Source of the DNA: Mogibacterium sp.
GTDB lineage: Bacteria > Bacillota > Clostridia > Peptostreptococcales > Anaerovoracaceae
Reading direction: 5' to 3'
Assembly (NCBI GenBank): GCA_017432075.1
Contig: JAFRJV010000059.1
Location: forward strand, 1 to 46,484
DNA length: 46,484 nucleotides
The position numbers and the translations under genes were made by a program. Numbering within the stretch: position 1 is the first letter of the stretch; the number at the start of each line of letters is the position of its first letter. The notes under the pieces were generated by a model. That model did no database searches, was not told where the DNA came from, and was given only the letters and a program-made list of their open reading frames with translations. Below are positions 25,606-33,769 of the stretch, one piece after another.

Positions 25606-25637
25606 AAAAAAGGAGACAGGGCAAAAGTCCTGTCTCC
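25606..25637 (-). terminator. terminator between icd and citC
   Basis: A nine-base perfect stem, GGAGACAGG (25612-25620) with CCTGTCTCC (25629-25637), is followed by six T on the minus strand (25611-25606). It sits inside the citrate gene run, after icd. It should reduce expression of citC and everything downstream relative to the catalytic genes. Confidence 0.85.
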
Positions 25638-25648
25638 ATGTGGAACTT

Positions 25649-26857
25649 CTATAACTTTTTCTCAAGGCGCTCACGGATCGCAGCGATAAAGTCCTTCGTG
25701 AGCACAGCTTTGGCTTCCATGCCGTCAACGAGTCCGACCAGGTCCTTCGTCATGATGCCGTCATTGAGCGTATCTATGCACGCTTCCTCCAGCTTGTCGC
25801 CGAATGCCTGCAGGTCTTCGAGTCCATCCATTTCGCCGCGCTTTCTGAGTGCGCCGCTCCATGCGAATATCGTCGCCATCGGGTTCGTGGAGGTCTCTTC
25901 TCCATTGAGATATTTATAATAGTGGCGCGTTACAGTGCCGTGGGCAGCCTCATACTCGAACTTGCCGTCAGGGCTGCAGAGTACGGATGTCATCATGGCG
26001 AGCGAACCGAACGCAGTGGATACCATGTCGCTCATTACATCTCCGTCATAGTTCTTGAGAGCCCAGATGAATCCTCCCTCGCTGCGGATGACACGCGCGA
26101 TGGCGTCGTCGATCAGCGTATAGAAATATGTGAGACCGAGCTCTTCAAACTTCTCCTTGTAGTATTCATCGTAAACTTCCTGGAATACGTTGCGGAAATG
26201 CATGTCGTACTTCTTAGAGATGGTGTCCTTTGCGGAGAACCAGAGATCCTGCTTTGTCTCGATGGCGTACTTGAAGCATGAGTGAGCGAAGGAGTTAATC
26301 GAGGAATCCTTGTTGTAAATGCTCTGGAGTATGCCCGGGCACTCGAAGTCGTATACTGTCTCGCGGTATTCAGCGCCGTTCTCGCCGGTGAATACCAGCT
26401 CAGCCTTGCCCTTTTCAGGAACGCGGTATTCAGTTCCCTTATAGAGATCGCCGTATGCGTGACGTGCAACAGTGATAGGCTTCTTCCAGTTGCGCACTAC
26501 AGGCTTGATGCCGTCGATCGTGATCGGTGCGCGGAATACTGTTCCGTCGAGTATCGCACGGATGGTGCCGTTAGGGCTCTTCCACATCTCATGCAGGTTG
26601 TACTCGGTCATGCGCTGTGCGTTTGGTGTGATGGTTGCGCACTTTACGCCTACGCCGTACTTCTTGATAGCTTCTCCGGCATCCTTCGTGATCTGATCGC
26701 GTGTCTCATCTCTTACAGGAAGACCGAGATCATAGTATTCCGATTTCAGGTCGACGAAAGGCAGGATGAGCTCATCCTTTATCATCTTCCAGAGTATCCT
26801 TGTCATTTCATCCCCGTCCATCTCGACGATAGGGGTGGTCATTCTGATTTTTTCCAT
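25649..26857 (-). CDS. icd: NADP-dependent isocitrate dehydrogenase
   Basis: A 402-residue enzyme of the eukaryote-like dimeric NADP-isocitrate dehydrogenase group. The start reads [16 protein letters not shown], and the substrate segment [16 protein letters not shown] is clear. It interconverts isocitrate with 2-oxoglutarate, CO2 and NADPH. AAGGAG precedes the start by five bases. It is 25 bases after citF, and a terminator follows. Beside aconitase and citrate lyase it links citrate to 2-oxoglutarate. The reaction is reversible when CO2 and NADPH are plentiful, so direction cannot be judged from sequence. Confidence 0.95.
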   Translation of the reverse strand: MEKIRMTTPIVEMDGDEMTRILWKMIKDELILPFVDLKSEYYDLGLPVRDETRDQITKDAGEAIKKYGVGVKCATITPNAQRMTEYNLHEMWKSPNGTIRAILDGTVFRAPITIDGIKPVVRNWKKPITVARHAYGDLYKGTEYRVPEKGKAELVFTGENGAEYRETVYDFECPGILQSIYNKDSSINSFAHSCFKYAIETKQDLWFSAKDTISKKYDMHFRNVFQEVYDEYYKEKFEELGLTYFYTLIDDAIARVIRSEGGFIWALKNYDGDVMSDMVSTAFGSLAMMTSVLCSPDGKFEYEAAHGTVTRHYYKYLNGEETSTNPMATIFAWSGALRKRGEMDGLEDLQAFGDKLEEACIDTLNDGIMTKDLVGLVDGMEAKAVLTKDFIAAIRERLEKKL

Positions 26858-26882
26858 TTTTACTCCTTATATCTCCTGATCC

Positions 26883-28433
26883 TTATACGTCCTTGATCTG
26901 TCTTACGACGTCCATGATAGTGCCGTCGCGGGCTTCGATTATGCCTACTATCCTGTCCTCAAACTCGACCTTATCCGGCTCTCCTACTATCGAATACGCG
27001 ATATCGCGGAGCTCTTCTATGGTCTTGAGCGGCACACAGTCAGCTTCCCTGAGAGCCTGCAGGATGTCCTGTCTTGCAGGATTTACAGCTACTCCGTAAT
27101 CCGTGACGACTACGTCGATACTCTCGCCCGGTGTGGTGACCGTTGTGACCTCGGAGCAGATCGCCGGGATCCTGCCCTGAAGCAGCGGGCAGATCACTAT
27201 CGCGCATTTTGCTCCCTGAGCCGTGTCAGGATGCCCGCCCTGTGCGCCAGTGATCATTCCGTCCGACCCGACTACTACATTACAGTTGAAGTTTACATCC
27301 ACCTCAAGGGATGCCAGCACCACGTAGTCGAGCTTGTTCACGACAGCACCCTTGTTGAGTGGGTTTGCGTAAACGGCAGCCGGTATCCTGTGGTGGTTCA
27401 CGTTCTTCAGGCTTCGCACTGCATCGAGGTCGAAATCCTGTACGTCGAGCATTACGTCTGCCATGCCGTCATCGAGAAGCTTGCACATTGCCTTAGTGAG
27501 TCCGCCGACTCCGAATCCCATACGAATGTTGCGCTCTCTCATGATATCCGCCAGATACTGGGTCGAAGCGATCGACGCTCCGCCTACACCCGTCTGATAA
27601 GAGAAGCCGTCCCTGAACCAAGGTGTGTTGACTACTACGTCTGTGCAGTACTGCGCCATGAGGAGCTTTCTCTGGTCTGTAGTCGGCTTTGCAGCGCCTG
27701 TCGCGATCTTGGACGGGATACCTATCTCGTCGACTACGCACACATAGTCTACCTTTGTCTGCGAGATGTGAGCCGGAAAGTTCGGATACGGGACCAGGCA
27801 GTCAGTTATGGCTACGCAATGATCTGCGTGGTTGCCGTCTACTATAGCGTAACTCAGCACGCCGCAGTCCGCCTTGCCGCCGATACCTCTGAGGTTTCCG
27901 TAATCATCCGAAGTCGGCGCTCCGATGAAAGCTATGTCGATATGGCTCTCTCCTGTCGCGATCGATCTTACACGTCCGCCGTGTGAACGCATTATGGCCA
28001 GGCCTTTAAGCTTGCCCTTCGAGATGGCTTCGCCTATGCCGCCTCTTACTCCTGAGGACTCGATGTTCGTTATTGTGCCGTCCTCTATCATCGGAACGAG
28101 CGCGCTGTGCGCCTTGCCGAGCGAGGATGCGCATATCCTTATATCCTTGAGACCCATATCGTGGATCTCCTTCATTACCATGTTGACTATCAGGTCTCCC
28201 TCACGGAAGTGATGGTGGAACGATACAGTCATTCCGTCGTGCGCATCACACTTCTCCAGAGCTTCTCTGATACTGTTTACCAGTTTGGATTTCTGGTTGT
28301 TCATTACCGGACGTATGGTAGGACCGTGCAGTGTGATCGGCTTATCGTCGCGGTAATAGTTGCCCTGAAACGGCTCTTTCCCGGTGATCTCGAGTATCTC
28401 TTCCGGGATCTCTCTTCCTACTGCGTTTTTCAT
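26883..28433 (-). CDS. citF: citrate lyase alpha subunit (citrate CoA-transferase)
   Basis: A protein of 516 residues, the usual CitF length. Family marks include the early HHHFREGD segment and the glycine-rich GVGGASIAST stretch. It transfers the acyl carrier from acetyl to citryl in the cytoplasmic citrate lyase complex. It begins one base after the stop of citE, so translation is coupled. The order citD, citE, citF is the standard one. Confidence 0.95.
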   Translation of the reverse strand: MKNAVGREIPEEILEITGKEPFQGNYYRDDKPITLHGPTIRPVMNNQKSKLVNSIREALEKCDAHDGMTVSFHHHFREGDLIVNMVMKEIHDMGLKDIRICASSLGKAHSALVPMIEDGTITNIESSGVRGGIGEAISKGKLKGLAIMRSHGGRVRSIATGESHIDIAFIGAPTSDDYGNLRGIGGKADCGVLSYAIVDGNHADHCVAITDCLVPYPNFPAHISQTKVDYVCVVDEIGIPSKIATGAAKPTTDQRKLLMAQYCTDVVVNTPWFRDGFSYQTGVGGASIASTQYLADIMRERNIRMGFGVGGLTKAMCKLLDDGMADVMLDVQDFDLDAVRSLKNVNHHRIPAAVYANPLNKGAVVNKLDYVVLASLEVDVNFNCNVVVGSDGMITGAQGGHPDTAQGAKCAIVICPLLQGRIPAICSEVTTVTTPGESIDVVVTDYGVAVNPARQDILQALREADCVPLKTIEELRDIAYSIVGEPDKVEFEDRIVGIIEARDGTIMDVVRQIKDV

Positions 28434-28434
28434 T

Positions 28435-29337
28435 TTACAGATCCCCCTTGTATACTCCCGATGCCTTTGCCAGTGCTATTGTTCTCTTTGCGCCGTCGTA
28501 GAACGCGATGTCTATCATCTTGCCGTCTACTGTAAACACTCCTATGCCCTGAGCTTTCTTGGTGTCGATCTCCTTGATGACCTTCTCGGCGAAGATGACC
28601 GATTTCTCGCTAGGCGTATATATCTCATGGACGACAGGTATCTGGCGCGGATTGACGATCGATTTGCCGTCAAATCCCATGGAATGTATGATCTCGGTTT
28701 CTCTTCTGAAACCTTCCATGTCGTCAAGATTTGTCCAGACCGTGTCGAAGCACTGCACCTTGGCAGCTCTCGCGGCTATGACCATGTGCTGTCTTGCTCC
28801 CATGAACTCGACTCCTGTCCCGGAGATAGGGACCTGAAGGTCCTTGGAGTAATCGCCGCCCGAAAGGGCTATGCCGAAAAGCCTCTCCGACGAGTCGCAT
28901 ATGCTCATGGCATTGATGACGCCTCTCGCGGATTCGAGGGCAGCCATGATGAGCACGCTGCCTTCAGGCCTGCTGAACTCCCTTTCCGCTTCAGCGATGG
29001 CATACTCTACGGTGCGTACATCATCGGCCGTCTCGGTCTTAGGTATGCGGATGGAATCGCAGCCTCCCGCAACAGCGCACCTTACGTCTTCCCGCCACAG
29101 ATTGGTATCGAGGCCGTTAATCCTTACTACTCTTTCAACACCCCGGTAGTCTATCTCCTGAAGTGCATGGTAGAGGGAGTAGCGCGCCGCGTCTTTCTCT
29201 CTCTCAGCTACGGCGTCCTCAAGGTCCAGCATGATCGAATCCGGTTTATATACATACGGATCCTTGATGAGGCTCGGCTTCTGACAGTTCAGGAACATCA
29301 TAGTGCGGCGCAGGCGGTATTTGTTCGGATTGTTCAT
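28435..29337 (-). CDS. citE: citrate lyase beta subunit (citryl-ACP lyase)
   Basis: A protein of 300 residues of the HpcH/HpaI aldolase fold. It cleaves citryl-carrier to oxaloacetate and acetyl-carrier. The segment DSIMLDLEDAV near the N-terminus and the later GKSIVNPRQI motif are typical. Its ATG overlaps the citD stop (ATGA), and its stop nearly touches citF, giving coupled translation of the three subunits. Confidence 0.95.
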   Translation of the reverse strand: MNNPNKYRLRRTMMFLNCQKPSLIKDPYVYKPDSIMLDLEDAVAEREKDAARYSLYHALQEIDYRGVERVVRINGLDTNLWREDVRCAVAGGCDSIRIPKTETADDVRTVEYAIAEAEREFSRPEGSVLIMAALESARGVINAMSICDSSERLFGIALSGGDYSKDLQVPISGTGVEFMGARQHMVIAARAAKVQCFDTVWTNLDDMEGFRRETEIIHSMGFDGKSIVNPRQIPVVHEIYTPSEKSVIFAEKVIKEIDTKKAQGIGVFTVDGKMIDIAFYDGAKRTIALAKASGVYKGDL

Positions 29338-29633
29338 CGTATCATACCTCCCCAGTTGACTCTTCCTTCATGTTCGGCGGCACGCATGACGGCGCACTCT
29401 ACCCTTGCCTTTATGGTGCAGTCAAGAGCGCCCTTATCGACTATGCTGACTCTGGCCTTTTTAACACCAAGGCGTTTCAGAGTCTCCATTGCCACCTTTC
29501 TGATTTGTCTTCCGTACTGTCTTATGACAGCACTTTCCAGATCGAGTTCAAGGCCTTTTGCCGCCGGCTCGACCGTTACCATGCAGTCGCTGCTTTCCAG
29601 CGTTCCGGCGACTGCGGTTTTTTTGATCTCCAT
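29334..29633 (-). CDS. citD: citrate lyase gamma subunit (acyl carrier protein)
   Basis: A small acyl carrier of 99 residues. The segment AGTLESSDCMV matches the site that carries the phosphoribosyl-dephospho-CoA group, with S14 the expected attachment serine. GGGAGG precedes the start. It is the first citrate lyase gene after the aconitase-family gene (21-base gap). Confidence 0.94.
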   Translation of the reverse strand: MEIKKTAVAGTLESSDCMVTVEPAAKGLELDLESAVIRQYGRQIRKVAMETLKRLGVKKARVSIVDKGALDCTIKARVECAVMRAAEHEGRVNWGGMIR

Positions 29634-29654
29634 GATTTTCCTCCCGGTCTATCC

Positions 29655-31898
29655 CTATTTATTCTGGGCCGCATAGTAATTCATGAGGCAGCCTTCGAGG
29701 ATTATGGTCTTTTCATCTTCGGTGAGACCCTTCACATAAAGTGTGATCTCGTCGACATCTCCGTTTTTGCGTATTGCTTTGGCCGGGATCTCCTCACGTC
29801 CGGCCTCGATGGCAGCGCGGATGTCCGGAACGAACACAAAGTCGCCATCTTCGTATGGGAACTCATCGCCCTCTGCCAGAGTAAACGGAATGATACCCCA
29901 GTTGATGCAGTTGCTGCGATAGCGCTTTGTGGCGTATTCGTAGCATATATTGGCGAAACCGCCGAGCACTTTCTGGCAGGACGCTGCCTGCTCACGTGCA
30001 GAACCGTCACCAGGCTTGTTGGCAAATACGCAGGAGCCGAACTGTGTGTTCTTCAGGAGCTCATCTGCATCTCCTACTGCTCCGAGAGCCTTTACCATCT
30101 TTGCAGGCTTCTCTCCCGCACGGCGCGCAGCCTCGTCAGCAGCGACAGCCTTGGAGCGGCCGACGTATTCCGGAACGCGGCGCGAAAGGGCGAATTCCGA
30201 GAGGCGGAGAGGATTGCTCCTGTAAGAGCTTGTCTCTCCCGAAGGGATCAGCTCGTCTGTAGTCGTTACAGGATCCCTGATCACCGCTGCGAGCTCCAGA
30301 AGCATGTTATCTGCCAGCTCGTACATCTTAGGCCAGTCGGTGATATTCGGTCCGAGTATGAGCTCTGTGTCAGGCTCTGCCTTTCCGAATCCGTAGTAGC
30401 AGCGTTTTTTGTATACTTCGTTGTCGAATGTGTACTGGATCTGTTCCGTTTCGTAGTCTATGTCTGTAGCCGCGGTTATGTATCCGCCATTCTTAGCGGT
30501 AGCGGCGATCGATCTTGAATCCATCAGAGCAACGGCGCTGATCTGGCCTTCGCCCGGCTTGGATCCTTCACGGTTAGGGAAGTTCCTCGTCGTATGGCGG
30601 AGAGACAGGCCGTTGTTTGCCGGTACATCTCCCGCACCGAAGCAAGGTCCGCAGAACGACGGCTTGATAACGGCTCCGGCCTCAAGCAGAGCCTCGGTCT
30701 TGCCGGCGCGTGTGAGGGCCAGGCTCGTAGGAACGCTGGTCGGATAGACTGACAGCGAGAAGTATCCGTTGCCCGTGCTTCCGTCCTTCAGGATATCCGC
30801 AGCTTCGACTATGTTATCAAAGATTCCGCCGGAGCAGCCTGCAATGATACCCTGGTTGGCCAGCACGCCCTTATCGCTGACCTTCGATCTGAGATCGAGG
30901 TGCGCCTTAGGGAACTTCTTTGCGGCTTCTGCCTCAACGCCGGCGAGTATCTCATCGGCGTTTTCGAGGAACTCGTGTATCGTGTATGCGTTTGACGGAT
31001 GGAACGGCAGCGCAATCATCGCCTCCATCTTGTCAAGTTCAATGGTTATGATCGCATCGTAGTAAGCACCTTCCTTCGGCTCCAGCTTTCTGTAGCATTC
31101 AGGGCGCTTGTGGATCTCATAGTATTTCTCTATCTCCTCATCGGTAGCCCAGATGGACGAGAGACAGGTGGTCTCAGTCGTCATTACATCGATGCCGCTT
31201 CTGAAGTCGTATGGCAGATATTCAAGGCCCGGGCCTGCAAACTCGAGGACTTTGTTCTTGACCAGGCCCTGTCCGAAAGTCTCCTTCACGAGAGCGATCG
31301 CTACGTCGTGCGGGCCGATACCTCTCTTAGGCTTGCCTGTCACGTAGCAGAGCACGACCTCAGGCGGAGTGATGTCCCAGGTGTTCTTCAGTAGCTGCTT
31401 TACGAGCTCCGGTCCGCCTTCCCCTACTCCCATGGTACCCAGAGCACCGTAACGTGTATGGCTGTCGGATCCGAGTATCATGTTTCCGCAGGCTGCCAGC
31501 TCCTCTCTTGCGTAAGAGTGGATAACGCTCTGGTTAGCCGGAACGTAGATGCCGCCGTATTTCTTTGCGGCTGACAGGCCGAATACATGGTCATCTTCGT
31601 TGATGGTACCGCCTACAGCGCAGAGGCTGTTATGGCAGTTTGTCATAGCATAAGGAATCGGGAACTCCTTAAGGCCGCTTGCTCTGGCCGTCTGGATGAT
31701 CCCGACGTATGTGATGTCGTGCGAGACCAGCGCATCAAATCTGATATGGAAGATCCCGTCATCAGACGCGGCGCGGTGCGCATTAAGTATCTGATAGGCT
31801 ATGGTGCCGTTTCTTCCGGCGCTTTTGTCAGCATCCTGTGCTGCCTTCTGCGGAGCACCATTGTGCCATTCTGTACCCTGCTGATAGTACTTGATCAT
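29655..31898 (-). CDS. aconitase-family hydratase
   Basis: About 747 residues. The start is set at 31898, just after a GGAAAGGAAGGAAAC ribosome site; an in-frame start 24 bases upstream lacks a good site. Fe-S ligands are likely the cysteine in AGCSGG and the pair in FCGPCFGAG, and the motif LGSDSHTRYG is that of aconitases. The C-terminal swivel domain has the YRSNCINWG segment. It resembles the YbhJ-type aconitases more than AcnA or AcnB. In this place it most likely interconverts citrate and isocitrate, joining citrate lyase with isocitrate dehydrogenase. It is the first gene of the run, directly behind the promoter at 31973-32002. Confidence 0.88.
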   Translation of the reverse strand: MIKYYQQGTEWHNGAPQKAAQDADKSAGRNGTIAYQILNAHRAASDDGIFHIRFDALVSHDITYVGIIQTARASGLKEFPIPYAMTNCHNSLCAVGGTINEDDHVFGLSAAKKYGGIYVPANQSVIHSYAREELAACGNMILGSDSHTRYGALGTMGVGEGGPELVKQLLKNTWDITPPEVVLCYVTGKPKRGIGPHDVAIALVKETFGQGLVKNKVLEFAGPGLEYLPYDFRSGIDVMTTETTCLSSIWATDEEIEKYYEIHKRPECYRKLEPKEGAYYDAIITIELDKMEAMIALPFHPSNAYTIHEFLENADEILAGVEAEAAKKFPKAHLDLRSKVSDKGVLANQGIIAGCSGGIFDNIVEAADILKDGSTGNGYFSLSVYPTSVPTSLALTRAGKTEALLEAGAVIKPSFCGPCFGAGDVPANNGLSLRHTTRNFPNREGSKPGEGQISAVALMDSRSIAATAKNGGYITAATDIDYETEQIQYTFDNEVYKKRCYYGFGKAEPDTELILGPNITDWPKMYELADNMLLELAAVIRDPVTTTDELIPSGETSSYRSNPLRLSEFALSRRVPEYVGRSKAVAADEAARRAGEKPAKMVKALGAVGDADELLKNTQFGSCVFANKPGDGSAREQAASCQKVLGGFANICYEYATKRYRSNCINWGIIPFTLAEGDEFPYEDGDFVFVPDIRAAIEAGREEIPAKAIRKNGDVDEITLYVKGLTEDEKTIILEGCLMNYYAAQNK

Positions 31899-31948
31899 TG
31901 TTTCCTTCCTTTCCCGAAACAATACGTTTTTCTCTTATTTCTGAACAC

Positions 31949-31963
31949 GGGAAGACACTTCCC
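31949..31963. promoter_or_regulatory. small perfect inverted repeat near the start point of the citrate run
   Basis: GGGAAG and CTTCCC face each other around ACA. The expected start point of the minus-strand promoter is near 31966, so this repeat covers the first transcribed bases. It could be an operator or a short 5' hairpin; I cannot say which. Confidence 0.4.
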
Positions 31964-31972
31964 TGCAATTTG

Positions 31973-32002
31973 ATTATATGAGTTAGAAGGTATTAATACC
32001 AA
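31973..32002 (-). promoter_or_regulatory. promoter for the aconitase/citrate lyase run, with overlapping palindrome
   Basis: On the minus strand TTGGTA (32002-31997) is 18 bases from a perfect TATAAT (31978-31973). The 12-base perfect palindrome GGTATTAATACC (31989-32000) covers part of the -35 and spacer, a place where a bound repressor would block RNA polymerase. The GntR-family protein encoded divergently, or the LysR in the run, could bind it. Confidence 0.65.
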
Positions 32003-32014
32003 TACAATTTAACC

Positions 32015-32051
32015 AAAAAACGATAGAGCTTGTCTATCGTTTTTGTTTTTT
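32015..32051. terminator. bidirectional hairpin terminator between two divergent promoters
   Basis: CGATAG (32021-32026) and CTATCG (32034-32039) form a stem with a seven-base loop. A6 lies to the left and a long T-rich tract to the right. It sits upstream of both the minus-strand citrate promoter and the plus-strand gntR promoter. It would stop stray transcripts that cross the intergenic region in either direction. Confidence 0.65.
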
Positions 32052-32101
32052 CTTGTATTCCATCTGCAGCCCTTTTGTACATATAAATCATATGTATTTT
32101 A

Positions 32102-32129
32102 TTGACATTGAACATCAGAAGGGTATACT
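32102..32129 (+). promoter_or_regulatory. strong promoter for the GntR-family gene
   Basis: TTGACA (32102-32107) is 16 bases from TATACT (32124-32129), close to the housekeeping sigma consensus. The start point should fall around 32136, inside the palindrome at 32133-32144. The regulator's ATG is at 32177, after GAGGTG. Confidence 0.75.
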
Positions 32130-32132
32130 TAA

Positions 32133-32144
32133 ATTGTATACAAT
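32133..32144. promoter_or_regulatory. operator candidate for the GntR/FCD regulator
   Basis: A perfect 12-base palindrome, ATTGTATACAAT, placed at the start point of the gntR-type gene. TTGTATACAA-like sites are typical of the FCD subgroup of GntR regulators. A second GTATAC lies at 32123-32128 within the -10. Autoregulation is therefore likely. Confidence 0.65.
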
Positions 32145-32176
32145 AGTGTAAAACGTATGGAATATCGAGGTGCAAA

Positions 32177-32836
32177 ATGGATATCATCAACGGAGAAAAA
32201 TCCAGCCAGCCGCTGTCGGCAGGACTATATACAGAACTTCAAAGAGACATCCTGTCCGGGGCGATACCTGACGGAAGCAAGCTCACGGAGCAGGCTGTAT
32301 GTAAAAGGTACGGCGTCAGCAGGACTCCCGTAAGAGAAGCATTCAGGCAGCTTGAGGCAGACGGCCTCATTGATAACATCCCTAACAGAGGCGCCTTTGT
32401 CACGGGACTCACAAAGAGAGATATCTCAGATCTCTTTGACCTGAGGATCCTCTTTGAAGTCCAGGCCGTGGAATGGGCTATAAAGCGCATGAGCAGCGAG
32501 GAGATCGACGCTCTGGCAGAGAGCATGGAATTCATGGAGTTCTATACTCTTAAGGAAGATGTTGAAAAGGTGCTCTCCTTCAACTCGCAGTTCCATAACA
32601 TAATATACGCGGGCACCAGAAACCGCATGATACAGAAGACTCTGTCTGTCTACCATACCTATCTGAAGTATTCCGCGCCGCATAAGACATATACTGAAGA
32701 AAGCCTCAAAGCGATCCTCGAAGAACATAAAGCGATCTGCGAGGCCTTCGAGGCAAGAAATGTCGCCGCGGGGCGCAAGGCTATGGAGTTCCACATGGAG
32801 CAGTCCAAGCTCCGCCGCATCGCGCAGTACTTCTAA
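32177..32836 (+). CDS. GntR-family regulator with FCD domain
   Basis: A 219-residue regulator. The winged helix-turn-helix (about 14-78) contains ILSGAIPDGSKLTEQAVCKRYGVSRTPVREAFRQLE in two pieces typical of GntR. It is followed by an all-helical FCD effector domain that usually binds carboxylic acids with a metal. It is divergent from the aconitase/citrate lyase run, and perfect palindromes lie at both promoters. It is therefore the most likely repressor of that run; citrate or another carboxylate would be a fitting effector. It stops three bases before the stop of the convergent deacetylase gene, so no terminator separates the two. Confidence 0.92.
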   Translation: MDIINGEKSSQPLSAGLYTELQRDILSGAIPDGSKLTEQAVCKRYGVSRTPVREAFRQLEADGLIDNIPNRGAFVTGLTKRDISDLFDLRILFEVQAVEWAIKRMSSEEIDALAESMEFMEFYTLKEDVEKVLSFNSQFHNIIYAGTRNRMIQKTLSVYHTYLKYSAPHKTYTEESLKAILEEHKAICEAFEARNVAAGRKAMEFHMEQSKLRRIAQYF

Positions 32837-32839
32837 GTA

Positions 32840-33610
32840 TCAGACAGTCTCCGGTATACAGTGCATGTGTGTCTGTCCCAGCACGCGGAATCCTTCCGCA
32901 TGTGCGCAAAAGTTCCGGAGTCCGAAATCAGCCGAACGCAGCTTCAGATACATCTGAAGCTGTTTTGTTTCTGCGGTTCCTTCAGGGAACTGACTCGTAT
33001 GACAGCCGAAAAGCGCTTCATTCTGCCTGTCAAACATCTCTTTCGTAACTTTTACGTAACGGTTCGGCTTTGCAGTCATGTAAAAAGCGATGCCCTGTAC
33101 GTCAGCTGCGCCGGCTTCCAGTCTGCCCATGATGCCCGGATAAGGAGCCAGATATGCAACGTGTGCCGCAGCACGTCCGGCATTCAGATGATCTACGTGG
33201 CACTCCCGCCCGGTATAAGGATCCGGCGCAAATATGAGGTCAGGCACGCATTCGCCTGCGGTCTTTGCGATCCCTCTGATCATGTCCTCATAATCATAAA
33301 ATCCGCCGTCGCAAAGATCCAGGAAGCGCACGTCTTTCACGCCAAGCTTTGCAGCCGCAGCGACAGACTCCTGTTTCCTCAGAGCTGCGAGCTCATCACC
33401 CTTTATCCCTCCGGAAAAACCGTCGCCGTATCTTCCGTCGGTCAGTATCAGGAATGTTACCTGCTTTCCCTCAGCGGCAAGCTTTGCAGCTGTGGATCCG
33501 CAGCCGATCTCGATGTCATCCGGATGCGGTCCTATAAACAGGTAGCTTGAAAACGATTCTATTTCAGGCGGCGCTGCCGCTAACTTCAATGCCAGTTTTG
33601 TAAGTCCCAT
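32840..33610 (-). CDS. PIG-L family (LmbE-like) deacetylase
   Basis: About 256 residues. The start is set at 33610 behind GGGAGGAG; an upstream in-frame start would overlap the next gene's leader and adds no conserved sequence. The zinc site shows HPDD (H29, D31, D32) and the later HVDH. The family removes acetyl groups from N-acetylglucosamine-type sugars on lipids, thiols such as bacillithiol precursors, or antibiotics. Its neighbour on the other side is an ATP-grasp ligase read divergently, so the two might act on one conjugated compound. That is speculative. The substrate is unknown. Confidence 0.88.
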   Translation of the reverse strand: MGLTKLALKLAAAPPEIESFSSYLFIGPHPDDIEIGCGSTAAKLAAEGKQVTFLILTDGRYGDGFSGGIKGDELAALRKQESVAAAAKLGVKDVRFLDLCDGGFYDYEDMIRGIAKTAGECVPDLIFAPDPYTGRECHVDHLNAGRAAAHVAYLAPYPGIMGRLEAGAADVQGIAFYMTAKPNRYVKVTKEMFDRQNEALFGCHTSQFPEGTAETKQLQMYLKLRSADFGLRNFCAHAEGFRVLGQTHMHCIPETV

Positions 33611-33769
33611 AGTCTCCTCCCGCCTGTGTATTCCGTTTTTTATTGAAATAAGTATATAACGAAACGCTTCCGGCTTGCGTGTTTTTTGCATCATGTTGTA
33701 GTATTATCAGTAACATCCATGTTCTCATGGGATAAGCTATCACGGGTATTGAAAGAAAAAGAGGCCGGT

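Noticed and set aside
28384-29676. 430-codon plus-strand open frame opposite citE and citD
   Set aside because: It spans three well-recognised citrate lyase genes on the other strand; the composition is that of antisense sequence.
33611-33769. Longer versions of the PIG-L and ATP-grasp proteins that would overlap each other
   Set aside because: Both have good ribosome sites before the inner starts (33610 and 33770). The extra N-terminal parts are not family-like and would leave no promoter space between divergent genes.
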